Source of the DNA: Acidobacteriota bacterium
GTDB lineage: Bacteria; Acidobacteriota; Terriglobia; Terriglobales; Acidobacteriaceae
Assembly: GCA_021806005.1 (NCBI GenBank)
Contig: JAJZDM010000001.1
Coordinates: 86,114 to 150,113 of the forward strand
Reading direction: 5' to 3'
Length of the DNA: 64,000 nucleotides
Under the pieces are notes generated by a model, which was not told the origin of the DNA, ran no database searches, and saw only the letters and a list, made by a program, of their open reading frames with translations. Position numbers and translations under genes: made by a program. This document shows positions 17,717 to 25,615 of this stretch, piece by piece. Each line of letters opens with the position of its first letter. Position 1 is the stretch's first letter.

Positions 17717-17967
17717 GCCGCAGGAGGCCGGAAGCCGGCTCTGGAGTAGGGGCGCAAGGCAGGGAAGGACCGGTGACGGGTGAACGCGGAGGGGTGTTGC
17801 GGTGGGCAGTGGCGGAGCGGGGAGGCCTGGGGTGTCGGATTGCTTTGGTGGAGCGGGCGGTGTCCGGCGAGCCGGGAGGGGCATTCGATCAGGATTCGGC
17901 CGGATTGGCCCTATTCTCCACCCAAAGTACTCTTTTCCTTCACAACAAAATCTGAAAGACTTGAAGT

Positions 17968-19173
17968 ATGACAACCGCAATCGCTACAAAGGTTCTGACC
18001 GATCGCATCAATCGCATTGAAGTCTCCGCCACCATGGCCATCACCGCCGAGGCGCTCAAGCTCAAGGCGCAGGGGATCGATATGGCGGACTTTGGCGCTG
18101 GAGAGCCCCACTTTCCCACGCCGCAGCACATTAAAGCGGCAGCCATTCAGGCTATTGAGCAGAACTTTACCCGTTACACCGCGGTCGCCGGGACGCCCGA
18201 GGTGCGAAAGGCGATCATTGACCGCCATGCGGCGGACTTCGGCAGCAACTACTCGGTGGAGGAGTGTGTTTTTACGACGGGTGGAAAGCTGGCGTTGTTC
18301 AATGCGATCCAGGTGCTGGTGGATCATGGCGATGAGGTGATTCTGCCGGTTCCTTACTGGGTGAGCTTCAAGGACATCATCGAGTACGCCGGGGGCAAGG
18401 TTGTTTATGTCCAGAGCGACGAGCAGCAGAACTTCCGCATCACGGCAAAGATGATTGAGCAGGCGATTACGCCCCGCACCAAAGCCATCGTCCTGAATAC
18501 GCCGTCGAATCCCTCGGGAGCGGTGGTGAGCCCGGAGGATCTGGAGGCGATCGTCCACCTCGCCCATCAGCGGGGCATCTATCTACTGCTGGACGAGTGC
18601 TATGTGTATCTGAACTACACTGGAAAGATCGTCAGCGGAGCCTCCTGGACCGAGTGCAAGGAGCATGTAGTGGTACTGGGATCGCTCTCCAAGACCTATG
18701 CGATGACGGGCTGGCGCGCCGGCTTTGCGCTGGGCCCCAAGCAGGTGATCGGAGCGATGAGCAAGCTGCAGTCTCAGAGTACCTCGAATGCGGCCAGCAT
18801 GGTGCAGCGGGCGTCCATTGCGGCGTTGACCGGCTCGCAGGAGTGCGTGGCCGAGATGCGTGCCGATTACATCAGGCTGCGCGACCGCATCCTGAAAGGC
18901 CTGCGAGCTATTCCGGGGGTGCAGTGCACGGAGCCCGAGGGAGCATTTTATGTCTACCCGAATGTGAGCGCGTTTCTGGGCAAGGGCGGCATCCAGTCTG
19001 CCTCTGACCTGGCGGCGAAGCTGCTGAAGGACGCGCATGTTGTGGTGGTGCCAGGTGAGGCATTTGGTACCACGGAGCATATTCGACTCTGCTACGCGGT
19101 CTCTGGCGAGGTGATCGACAAGGGTGTCGAGCGGCTGCGGGAGTATCTCTCCAATCTTTCGAAGCAAGGCTAA
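17968..19173 (+). CDS. Aspartate/aromatic aminotransferase family (class I PLP)
   Basis: 401 aa class I aminotransferase of the Ib (AspB-like) group: transfers amino groups between aspartate (or another amino acid) and 2-oxoglutarate. Motifs: FGAGEPHFPTPQHI, RYTAVAGTPEVRKAI, NTPSNPSGAV with the PLP-ring Asn-Pro, DECY, and SLSKTYAMTGWRAGF with the Schiff-base Lys242 and phosphate-binding Arg. C-terminal RLCYAVSG contributes the substrate-carboxylate Arg. Own transcript likely: 251 bases upstream without a gene and a strong hairpin after the stop. Confidence 0.9.
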   Translation: MTTAIATKVLTDRINRIEVSATMAITAEALKLKAQGIDMADFGAGEPHFPTPQHIKAAAIQAIEQNFTRYTAVAGTPEVRKAIIDRHAADFGSNYSVEECVFTTGGKLALFNAIQVLVDHGDEVILPVPYWVSFKDIIEYAGGKVVYVQSDEQQNFRITAKMIEQAITPRTKAIVLNTPSNPSGAVVSPEDLEAIVHLAHQRGIYLLLDECYVYLNYTGKIVSGASWTECKEHVVVLGSLSKTYAMTGWRAGFALGPKQVIGAMSKLQSQSTSNAASMVQRASIAALTGSQECVAEMRADYIRLRDRILKGLRAIPGVQCTEPEGAFYVYPNVSAFLGKGGIQSASDLAAKLLKDAHVVVVPGEAFGTTEHIRLCYAVSGEVIDKGVERLREYLSNLSKQG

Positions 19174-19186
19174 GGATCATTTGCGG

Positions 19187-19220
19187 AGGCCGTCCGGTTG
19201 GGTGTGAAGCCGGACGGCCT
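19187..19220 (+). terminator. Strong hairpin after the aminotransferase gene
   Basis: Perfect 11-bp stem AGGCCGTCCGG (19187-19197) with CCGGACGGCCT (19210-19220) and a 12-base loop, 14 bases after the stop. No T run follows, so it may need Rho or act as an mRNA end-protecting structure; it ends 22 bases before manC. Confidence 0.5.
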
Positions 19221-19242
19221 TGGCCATTACTGATGGAGGCGC

Positions 19243-20391
19243 ATGTCTTCAGGAACAACGAAGAACCACCATCCCTTTGCCGCGGTGGTGCTGGCCGGCG
19301 GGAGTGGAACCAGGTTCTGGCCACGCAGCCGCAGGACCCGGGCCAAGCAGGTGCTACAACTGGATGGTGAGCGGAGCATGATCCAGCAGACGGTTGCTCG
19401 TCTGGAAGACGTCATGACGGACGATTCGGTGTGGGTGATCACCAACGATCTTCTCTGCGGCACCATCGAAGAACAGCTCCCGGAGATTCCTCGCGAGCGC
19501 ATCCTGTGTGAGCCGGAGGCGCGCAACACGGCTCCGGCGTGTGCGCTGGCAGCGTTTCTGCTGGAGCGGGAGGATCCGCAGACGGTCATCGGGATCTTTC
19601 CGTCCGACCATACGATCGGAGATGTAGCCCGCTTTCACATGATTCTGCGAGCCGCCATCAAACTGGCGTCCTCCGGCGCGAAGATGGTGGTGCTGGGCGT
19701 TCCGCCCACCCGCGATGAGACCGGCTACGGGTATATCGAACTGGGCGCGGCGGTAACCCCCACGACGGTGGGTGGCGAGGCGATCCCGGTGCGGCGGGTA
19801 CGGCGCTTCACAGAGAAGCCCGATCGGGCGCGAGCCAGGGCCTTTCTTCGCTCCGGCAACTACGCATGGAACAGCGGCATGTTTTTGTGGAGTGCGAAGA
19901 CGCTGGCCGATGCCATCCGCGAACATGCCGCGGAGATGGCGCCTCTACTGGAGAAGATCGCCGCGGCGTGGAGGACTCCGGAGTTTGAGCAGGTATACCG
20001 GGAGTTGTATCCGCAGTGCGAGTCGATCTCAATTGATTATGCGGTGATGGAGCCGCGCTCGGCCAAGGGTGAGGTTGCCTCTGATCTGTACTGCCTGCCG
20101 GCGGACTTTGCCTGGAACGACCTGGGTAGCTGGGCGGCGCTGCACGAGTTTCTGGCCGAGAATCACGAGTGCCAGAACCAGAATGTGATTGAATCCGGGA
20201 GCAAGGTGCAGATTGACTCCTCCGGTTGTTACGTCTTTGCGCCCGGAAAGACGGTGGCGCTGGTTGGGGTGAAGGACATTGTGGCTGTAGAGACTGACGA
20301 TGCGCTGTTGATCACCACTCGCGAGGGCTCGCAGGACGTAGGCAAAGTGGTGAAGGAGCTCAAGAGCCTGGGCAGGACGGACCTGATTTGA
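19243..20391 (+). CDS. manC: Mannose-1-phosphate guanylyltransferase
   Basis: 382 aa nucleotidyltransferase making GDP-mannose from GTP and mannose-1-phosphate for surface polysaccharide. Motifs: VVLAGGSGTRFWPRSR (GTP-binding loop with the catalytic Arg), EPEARNTAPACALAA, FPSDHTI (metal-binding Asp), FTEKPDRARA (mannose-phosphate pocket), NYAWNSGMF and DFAWNDLGSW. It lacks the C-terminal isomerase domain of bifunctional ManC/AlgA proteins. GGAGG precedes the ATG. The stop overlaps the next gene's TTG by 4 bases, so it heads a three-gene translationally coupled unit. Confidence 0.92.
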   Translation: MSSGTTKNHHPFAAVVLAGGSGTRFWPRSRRTRAKQVLQLDGERSMIQQTVARLEDVMTDDSVWVITNDLLCGTIEEQLPEIPRERILCEPEARNTAPACALAAFLLEREDPQTVIGIFPSDHTIGDVARFHMILRAAIKLASSGAKMVVLGVPPTRDETGYGYIELGAAVTPTTVGGEAIPVRRVRRFTEKPDRARARAFLRSGNYAWNSGMFLWSAKTLADAIREHAAEMAPLLEKIAAAWRTPEFEQVYRELYPQCESISIDYAVMEPRSAKGEVASDLYCLPADFAWNDLGSWAALHEFLAENHECQNQNVIESGSKVQIDSSGCYVFAPGKTVALVGVKDIVAVETDDALLITTREGSQDVGKVVKELKSLGRTDLI

Positions 20392-21821
20392 ACACTGTGG
20401 TGAAGTTTGGAACCGACGGATGGCGAGGCATCATCGCCGACGATTTTACCTATGAGAATGTGCGGGTGGCCGCGCGCGCGATAGCGCTGTATGTACTGAA
20501 GCACGAGCGGGCGGAGGCGGGGGTCTGCGTCGGTTATGACACGCGATTTGGCTCGCGTTCTTTTGCGCGCGTGGTGGCCGAGGTGCTTGCCGGGGCGGGG
20601 ATTCCGGTGGCGCTCTCCAGCAAGGTGACGCCAACGCCGGAGCTGTCCTTCGCGGTGCGCGGTCGCAGGGCGGCGGGAGGGGTGATGATCACCTCCAGCC
20701 ACAATCCGGCAGAGTGGAACGGGGTGAAGTACAAGGCCAGCTACGGAGGCTCGGGGAGTCCGGCGATCATCGCCTCGATTGAGAGTTGTCTGCTGCAGGA
20801 GTTGCCGGCGGCGGCCACGCCGGCGCCGATCGAGGAGGTTGACTTTTCTCCGCCGTATATTGCGGCCCTGGAGACCTTTGTGGATCTGGCTGCGATCAAG
20901 CGATCCGGCTACCGCTTTCTGATCGATACGATGTATGGCGCGGGCCAGGGATATGTTGCCGGAATCTTTGCGCGGGTGGGCATACCGTGCGTGGAGTTTC
21001 GCAGCGAGCTGAACCCGGCGTTTCCGGGGATCAATCCGGAGCCCATCCTGCCCCACATCGCCGCGACCCAGAGGGCCGTGGTGGCCGAGCACTGCGATGC
21101 CGGCCTGATCACTGACGGCGACGCCGATCGGATTGGAGCGGTGGATGAGCACGGCAACGTGGTGGATGCGCACAAGATCTATGCGGTGATCCTGGAGTGG
21201 TTGCTGCGGCGCAAGCAGTGGCCGGGTGATGTGACCCGGGCCTTCAATACCACCCGGATGCTGGACCGTATCGCAGCCCGCTATGGGCGCAAGCTGCTGG
21301 AGCATGGCATCGGATTCAAGTATGTGGTGGATCTGATGCTGGAGCGTGAGATCCTGATCGGCGGCGAGGAGTCGGGTGGGGTTGGCATCAGCCGTCACCT
21401 GCCGGAGCGCGATGGCCTGTTGAACAGCCTGCTGATCGCCAACGTGATGGCCGATGAGCAGAAGACGCTGGGGGAGCTGGTGGCAGCGCTGCAGGCGGAG
21501 TACGGCGAGCACCAGTATGGACGAATCGATATGCATATCCCGGAGGCGGTGAAGCAATCCGCGATCGCCCGCGCGGGTTCCGGGTTGAGCGAGATCGCCG
21601 GGCTGAAGGTGCTGCGCACGGAGAGGCTGGACGGCATCAAGTTCTTTCTGGAGGTTCCAGACTGCGCTGGTAAACCCAACGCCGCCGAGACCTGGCTGCT
21701 GTTGCGGGCCAGCGGTACCGAACCGCTGCTGCGCGTCTACTGCGAGAGTTGCAGTACGGAAAGCGTCGAACGGATCCTGGCGGCGGCCAGAGAGTTTGTG
21801 CTGGCGGGGGATGGTGCGTGA
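20388..21821 (+). CDS. Phosphoglucomutase/phosphomannomutase
   Basis: 477 aa alpha-D-phosphohexomutase. It would supply mannose-1-phosphate (or glucose-1-phosphate) to the preceding ManC. All four sites are seen: catalytic phosphoserine loop ITSSHNPAEWNGVKYK, metal loop DGDADRIGAVDEHG, sugar loop GGEESGGVG and phosphate loop RASGTEPLLRVY. The TTG start at 20388 gives MNTVVKFGTDGWRG, where FGTDGWRG is the usual N terminus, and overlaps the manC stop (TTGA). Its own stop overlaps the HAD gene start (GTGA). Whether glucose or mannose phosphate is preferred cannot be read from sequence. Confidence 0.92.
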   Translation: MNTVVKFGTDGWRGIIADDFTYENVRVAARAIALYVLKHERAEAGVCVGYDTRFGSRSFARVVAEVLAGAGIPVALSSKVTPTPELSFAVRGRRAAGGVMITSSHNPAEWNGVKYKASYGGSGSPAIIASIESCLLQELPAAATPAPIEEVDFSPPYIAALETFVDLAAIKRSGYRFLIDTMYGAGQGYVAGIFARVGIPCVEFRSELNPAFPGINPEPILPHIAATQRAVVAEHCDAGLITDGDADRIGAVDEHGNVVDAHKIYAVILEWLLRRKQWPGDVTRAFNTTRMLDRIAARYGRKLLEHGIGFKYVVDLMLEREILIGGEESGGVGISRHLPERDGLLNSLLIANVMADEQKTLGELVAALQAEYGEHQYGRIDMHIPEAVKQSAIARAGSGLSEIAGLKVLRTERLDGIKFFLEVPDCAGKPNAAETWLLLRASGTEPLLRVYCESCSTESVERILAAAREFVLAGDGA

Positions 21822-22489
21822 GCGAGTTGCTGAGGCTGGAAGCGGCCGGAGTTCTCTTTGATATGGATGGGGTGCTGATCAGCTCCATCGGCAGCGTGAA
21901 TCGCTCCTGGAGGCTCTGGGCGGAGTACTATGGGCTCCCCGATGCTTCCACGCTGGAGGTGCCGCACGGCACCAGAGCCATTGAGATTGTGGCCAGGCTG
22001 AAGCCCGATCTGGATCCGGCGGAGGGACTGCGCCGGATTGAGGAGATGGAGATCGAGGACGTGGCAGACATCGCGGCTCTGCCGGGCGCACGCGCCCTGC
22101 TGCAGCATCTGCCTGCCCGGCGCTGGACGATTGTCACCTCGGCGACCTTCCGCCTGATGTTGACCAGGCTGAAGGCGGCAGACATCCCGATTCCGGAGCG
22201 CATCATCAGTGCGGAGTCGGTGGAGCGGGGGAAGCCGGACCCGGAGCCGTATCGCCGTGGAGCGGAGCTGATCCAGGCATCTCCAGGCGACTGCATCGTG
22301 GTAGAAGACGCTCCCAGCGGCGTGGCTGCGGGTGTAGCCGCCGGCTGCCGCGTGCTGGGGGTGCTGGGCACCCACGACGAGGCGGAGTTGCGGGCGATGG
22401 GCGCGAGCTGGGTCGTGCGGTCGCTGGAGGATGTTCGCTCGGTTGCCAGCGCGAAGGGCGTGGCCCTGGATATCCTTTTGCAGAGCTGA
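21818..22489 (+). CDS. HAD-superfamily sugar-phosphate phosphatase
   Basis: 223 aa, starting at GTG 21818, which overlaps the mutase stop by 4 bases. HAD motif I is FDMDGVL (nucleophile Asp and general-acid Asp), motif II is TSAT, motif III is the Lys of RGKPDPEPY, and motif IV is VVEDAPSG. The helical cap sits between motifs I and II, as in 2-deoxyglucose-6-phosphate and glycerol-3-phosphate phosphatases. Coupling to manC and the mutase suggests it trims or repairs hexose phosphates, but HAD substrates are not predictable from motifs. Confidence 0.85.
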   Translation: MSELLRLEAAGVLFDMDGVLISSIGSVNRSWRLWAEYYGLPDASTLEVPHGTRAIEIVARLKPDLDPAEGLRRIEEMEIEDVADIAALPGARALLQHLPARRWTIVTSATFRLMLTRLKAADIPIPERIISAESVERGKPDPEPYRRGAELIQASPGDCIVVEDAPSGVAAGVAAGCRVLGVLGTHDEAELRAMGASWVVRSLEDVRSVASAKGVALDILLQS

Positions 22490-22580
22490 CGGCCGGCCAA
22501 ACAGGATGCACGGCTGTTAGCGATCCCCGGCGGTGCTCAAGGCGCACGTGTCAAGGGGGGAGACCGCGGACAGGCGGGTT

Positions 22581-22694
22581 AAAGCATTTTCAGTGTTGAC
22601 GGGTATCCCGAAGATGGCTTGCGGTGGCGTTTTCATTTTTGGGAAAACGCCCAAAAGGTCGAAGCATTCGGCGCACCTACACTGAAAATTCTTT
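22581..22694. repeat. Palindromic intergenic element, copy B
   Basis: 114-base element after kdsB (read on the minus strand). Its ends are inverted repeats matching at 15 of 16 positions: AAAGCATTTTCAGTGT (22581-22596) and ACACTGAAAATTCTTT (22679-22694). The inside (22619-22678) resembles copy A at 12.3 kb. Two overlapping hairpins compete: GCGTTTTC/GAAAACGC (22627-22634, 22643-22650) and TTTTGGG/CCCAAAA (22637-22643, 22650-22656). Confidence 0.6.
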
Positions 22695-22741
22695 AGGCAA
22701 ACCAAGGCAGACAACTCAGTCGCTTCACCGGCGGCCTGGCG

Positions 22742-23494
22742 TCAGAATCTGCCGGTGTTGCGTTCGAGGAGAATCTTCTCGACACGCCGGAGGTCATCTT
22801 CCGTATCCACGCCGATCGTGTTGTGCTCGGTTTCGGCGACGTAGATGTCGATGCCGTTCTCGAGGAGACGCAGTTGCTCGAGCCGCTCGGAGATCTCCAG
22901 TTGGCTGGGGTGGAGAGAGGCAAAGCGCTCCAGCGCCGCCTTGCGATAGGCGTAGAGTCCCAGGTGCTTCCAGTAGGTCGCGCTGCCGGATCCGTCGCGA
23001 TCGAAGGGGATGGAGGCGCGCGAGAAGTAGAGCGCCCGCCCGTCCAGCGCGGTGACCACCTTGACCGTATTGGGATTGGCGACCTCGCCGGCAGGGCAGC
23101 GTACCTTCGGGGTGGTCACCTGCACGTGCGGGGCAGAAAACGGCGCCAGAATCGCCTGGATGTGGCTGGGTAGCAGCAGCGGCTCGTCCCCCTGGATGTT
23201 GACGTAGATATCGGCATCCACCAGACGGGAGACCGCATGCAGGCGGTCGGTGCCGCTGGGGAGGTCCGGCGAGGTCATCAGACAGCTCCAGCCTCGCTGC
23301 GAGCACTCCTGGTGCACCTCCAGGGAGTCCGTTGCGACGATAACCTGATCCAGCGCGGCGCATTGCTGCGCGGCGCGATAGACCCAGGCGAGCATGGGTT
23401 CGCCAGCCATGAGGCGCAGAACCTTGCCGGGAAGACGTGTGGAGGCCAGGCGTGCCGGAATGACGCCTACGATGCGGGGATAGCTGGAGCTCAT
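22742..23494 (-). CDS. kdsB: 3-deoxy-manno-octulosonate cytidylyltransferase
   Basis: 250 aa enzyme that forms CMP-Kdo from CTP and Kdo for lipid A/core assembly. Motifs: GVIPARLASTRLPGK (CTP-binding), VATDS, TSPDLPSGTDRLHAV, NIQGDEPLL (metal-binding Asp) and YFSRASIPFDRDG; C-terminal GVDTEDDLRRVE closes the nucleotide pocket. Its start overlaps the stop of the small membrane-protein gene by 4 bases (ATGA), so the two are coupled. The stop is followed by repeat copy B. Confidence 0.94.
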   Translation of the reverse strand: MSSSYPRIVGVIPARLASTRLPGKVLRLMAGEPMLAWVYRAAQQCAALDQVIVATDSLEVHQECSQRGWSCLMTSPDLPSGTDRLHAVSRLVDADIYVNIQGDEPLLLPSHIQAILAPFSAPHVQVTTPKVRCPAGEVANPNTVKVVTALDGRALYFSRASIPFDRDGSGSATYWKHLGLYAYRKAALERFASLHPSQLEISERLEQLRLLENGIDIYVAETEHNTIGVDTEDDLRRVEKILLERNTGRF

Positions 23495-23844
23495 GGACCA
23501 ACTTTCAGATCGGCTTTCTTTTTAAGATAGCTCCGGATCGCCATGGCGACCACCACCACCAGCACCAGGCTCAGAAGGAAGGCGAGAGCGTAGAGGATGT
23601 ACAGGATCCAGGGAAGGTAGCACTGCCAGTTGGCGCCATCGGCGCTGCAGGGCGGAATGGTGAAGAGGGCGAGTCCGAGAGTGGAGCTCTGCAGATAACG
23701 TGCGCCTGGCGCGACCCGCCTTGTAGTGCCATCCGTGACCTGGTCGGCAGCTCGAGCCGGGTGTAGCGGAGAGAGCGGTCGTTGGCCGATCTCGGTAATT
23801 GTCTGATTGCGGGCGGTGATGGAAAAGAAGATGTTCTGGATCAC
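23491..23844 (-). CDS. Small membrane protein coupled to kdsB, function unknown
   Basis: 117 aa from a GTG at 23844. About 75 N-terminal residues are polar and contain two Cys (PPCSADGANWQCYLP); one strong transmembrane segment follows (WILYILYALAFLLSLVLVVV, about 80-105) and a basic tail (RSYLKKKADLK). Orientation by the positive-inside rule would put the N-terminal part outside. I do not recognise the family. Overlap with kdsB by 4 bases suggests a link to envelope synthesis. Its GTG lies next to the -35 box of the divergent tRNA promoter. Confidence 0.6.
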   Translation of the reverse strand: MIQNIFFSITARNQTITEIGQRPLSPLHPARAADQVTDGTTRRVAPGARYLQSSTLGLALFTIPPCSADGANWQCYLPWILYILYALAFLLSLVLVVVVAMAIRSYLKKKADLKVGP

Positions 23845-23846
23845 GT

Positions 23847-23875
23847 TTGACCTGTGCAGTGCGGAAACTTATGAT
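23847..23875 (+). promoter_or_regulatory. Sigma-70-type promoter for the tRNA gene
   Basis: TTGACC (23847-23852), a 17-base spacer and TATGAT (23870-23875), 60 bases before the tRNA. Five of six -35 and five of six -10 positions match the consensus, the best promoter match I noticed in the window. Confidence 0.75.
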
Positions 23876-23934
23876 GAAAGAGCGACTGGCGTCGCGGCTG
23901 GGTATCACCCTCCGCTGGATGCAGTCTTCCTGGC

Positions 23935-24011
23935 GGCGGTGTAGCTCAGATGGTTAGAGCGACGGACTCATAACCCGTAGGTCAGTGGTTCGATTCCACT
24001 CACCGCCACCA
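23935..24011 (+). tRNA. tRNA with CAT anticodon, probably elongator tRNA-Met
   Basis: 77 nt with encoded CCA. Acceptor stem GGCGGTG pairs fully with CACCGCC; D arm TAGCTCAGATGGTTAGAGC; anticodon loop CTCATAA with CAT at 23969-23971; T arm GTGG-TTCGATT-CCAC. The anticodon stem has one A-C mismatch next to the loop. The first pair is G-C, so it is not a typical initiator; elongator Met is favoured, but a lysidine-modified Ile tRNA also has CAT and cannot be fully excluded by eye. Confidence 0.93.
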
Positions 24012-24196
24012 TTCTTCCTGCGGCGCCGGGCTGTGGGGCGGGGTTCGATGAAACCTGAGTTCGCATTGCAACATCAACGGCTCGCAACTTCTTCAGTAGA
24101 GAGTATCATTCGGCTATCAGGTTGCGTCTAAACTGTAGCAAGTTCGTTTGTTGCTGCTCTTATCTTTCAAGCGATTCCGGAGTTCGTCACCGCATT

Positions 24197-25465
24197 ATGC
24201 CCAAGAGCCTCAAGATCTCCCTGCTGGCCGTCTCGGTAGCCCTCATCCTTTGCATCTTCGCCGGAGTCAACGCGCGCAGTGTCGCCGCGGCCGGCGATCC
24301 GGCGCCGCAGGACGCCTACCAGCAGATCAACGTCTATGGTGAGGTGCTGCAGCACATCCAGTCCGATTACGTGGAGGTGCCCAATATCCCCAAAGTGACG
24401 AACGGCGCCCTGCGTGGCCTGCTGGAGAGTCTGGATGCGGACTCCAGTTATCTGACTCCGGCAGACTACAAGGCGTATCAGGCGGATCAGGGCGGTAAGG
24501 CGCAGGTGGGGATCAACGTCTCCAAGCGTTACGGCTATGCAATTGTGGTCTCGGTTGTTCCGGGTTCGCCGGCAGACAAGGCTGGCCTGGGTGACGGTGA
24601 CATCATCGAGGCGATCGGCAATGAAGATACCGGTAATCTCTCCCTGGCGATGATCCGCCTGATGCTGGAGGGCGCTCCCGGGAGCCAGTTGCAGTTGGCA
24701 GTAGTCGGTCATCGCAGTACCTCTTCCACGCCGCAGAAGTTGACGCTGACTCGTGTGCTGGTAGCGGAACCCCCTGTTGCAACATCGGCTTACGATGATA
24801 ACTCGATCCTCTATCTGAAGCCGATCATCATCGACCACCAGCATGTGCAGGAGGTGGAGTCGCGTTTGAAGGCGATGAAGAAGAACGGCAACACCCGGAT
24901 TCTTCTGGACCTGCGCGACGTCTCTGCAGGCGAGATGGCCGAGGCTGTGCGCATGGCCAACTTTTTTATCGGCACCGGGACCCTGGCCAGCCTGAAGGGC
25001 CAGAAGTATCCAGAGCAGATCTTCAGCGCGGAACCCTCGAAGGCGATCAACATCAGCGCGCCCATGGTGGTGCTGGTGAACCAGGGAACCGCGGGTCCGG
25101 CGGAGTTGATCGCCGGCGCCTTGCAGGATGACGGACGCGCCCAGTTGGTGGGGGAGCGGACCTTTGGCGAGGGATCATTGCAGAAGACCTTTGTTCTGCC
25201 GGATGGAGGCGCGGTGATTCTCTCCATCGCCAAGTATGCTTCTCCGTCCGGAAAGCAGTTCGAGGACGCGGCTGTGACGCCCGGGACGGTGGTGGCTGCG
25301 AACAGCGACTTGCTGGATGAGATGGAGTTGGATCAGTCCGGCAGTGCCGCCCCGGCCAGCAACGCCGCACCGAGCGGGAGTGGCGGCGCCAGGCAGAAGA
25401 CGCCACCGCCAACCGACGATCAACTGAAGAAGGCTCTGGAGTTGCTTAAGGCCAAGGCTGCCTGA
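24197..25465 (+). CDS. S41 (CtpA-like) protease homologue lacking catalytic Ser and Lys
   Basis: 422 aa from ATG 24197. Signal peptide or anchor about 5-30, then an N-terminal helical region (INVYGEVLQHIQSDYVEVPNI... SLDADSSYLTP) typical of carboxyl-terminal processing proteases, a PDZ domain (about 95-180, SPADKAGLGDGDIIEAIG) and an S41 core with LVNQGTAGPAELIAGALQDD and VGERTFGEGSLQK. Known enzymes have GTASASE or GSASASE with nucleophile Ser and FGKG with the Lys base 25 residues later; here these are Gly300 and Glu325, exactly 25 apart. The fold is therefore predicted intact but inactive. A Gly/Ser/Pro linker leads to a Lys-rich helical tail. Followed by a PBP gene, suggesting a cell-wall adaptor role. 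Confidence 0.85.
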   Translation: MPKSLKISLLAVSVALILCIFAGVNARSVAAAGDPAPQDAYQQINVYGEVLQHIQSDYVEVPNIPKVTNGALRGLLESLDADSSYLTPADYKAYQADQGGKAQVGINVSKRYGYAIVVSVVPGSPADKAGLGDGDIIEAIGNEDTGNLSLAMIRLMLEGAPGSQLQLAVVGHRSTSSTPQKLTLTRVLVAEPPVATSAYDDNSILYLKPIIIDHQHVQEVESRLKAMKKNGNTRILLDLRDVSAGEMAEAVRMANFFIGTGTLASLKGQKYPEQIFSAEPSKAINISAPMVVLVNQGTAGPAELIAGALQDDGRAQLVGERTFGEGSLQKTFVLPDGGAVILSIAKYASPSGKQFEDAAVTPGTVVAANSDLLDEMELDQSGSAAPASNAAPSGSGGARQKTPPPTDDQLKKALELLKAKAA

Positions 25466-25524
25466 ACCAATTCCGGCTGCGATCCATTGGAGGATCCCGG
25501 ATGTTGTCCAGGGGATGGACGAGC

Positions 25525-25562
25525 GATGAAGCCAGCAGATGCCGGTGATCGCTGGCTTCATC
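25525..25562 (+). terminator. Stem-loop between the S41-like gene and the PBP gene
   Basis: Perfect 12-bp inverted repeat GATGAAGCCAGC (25525-25536) and GCTGGCTTCATC (25551-25562) with a 14-base loop, 60 bases after the stop. No T run, so termination is probable but not certain; it argues that the PBP gene has its own promoter. Confidence 0.5.
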
Positions 25563-25615
25563 AGGCACCGTGGATCGCTTGGCTGGAGAGACCATAGGAA
25601 ACTTCTCAAATTGGA

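Noticed and set aside
23935..24011. The tRNA as a possible mobile-element attachment site
   Set aside because: No partial repeat of the tRNA 3' end and no integrase gene are visible on either side; flanking genes look ordinary.
24122..24196. An upstream in-frame start for the S41-like protein
   Set aside because: The extension is Cys/Ser-rich without conservation and would bury the clear signal sequence that begins at the ATG 24197.
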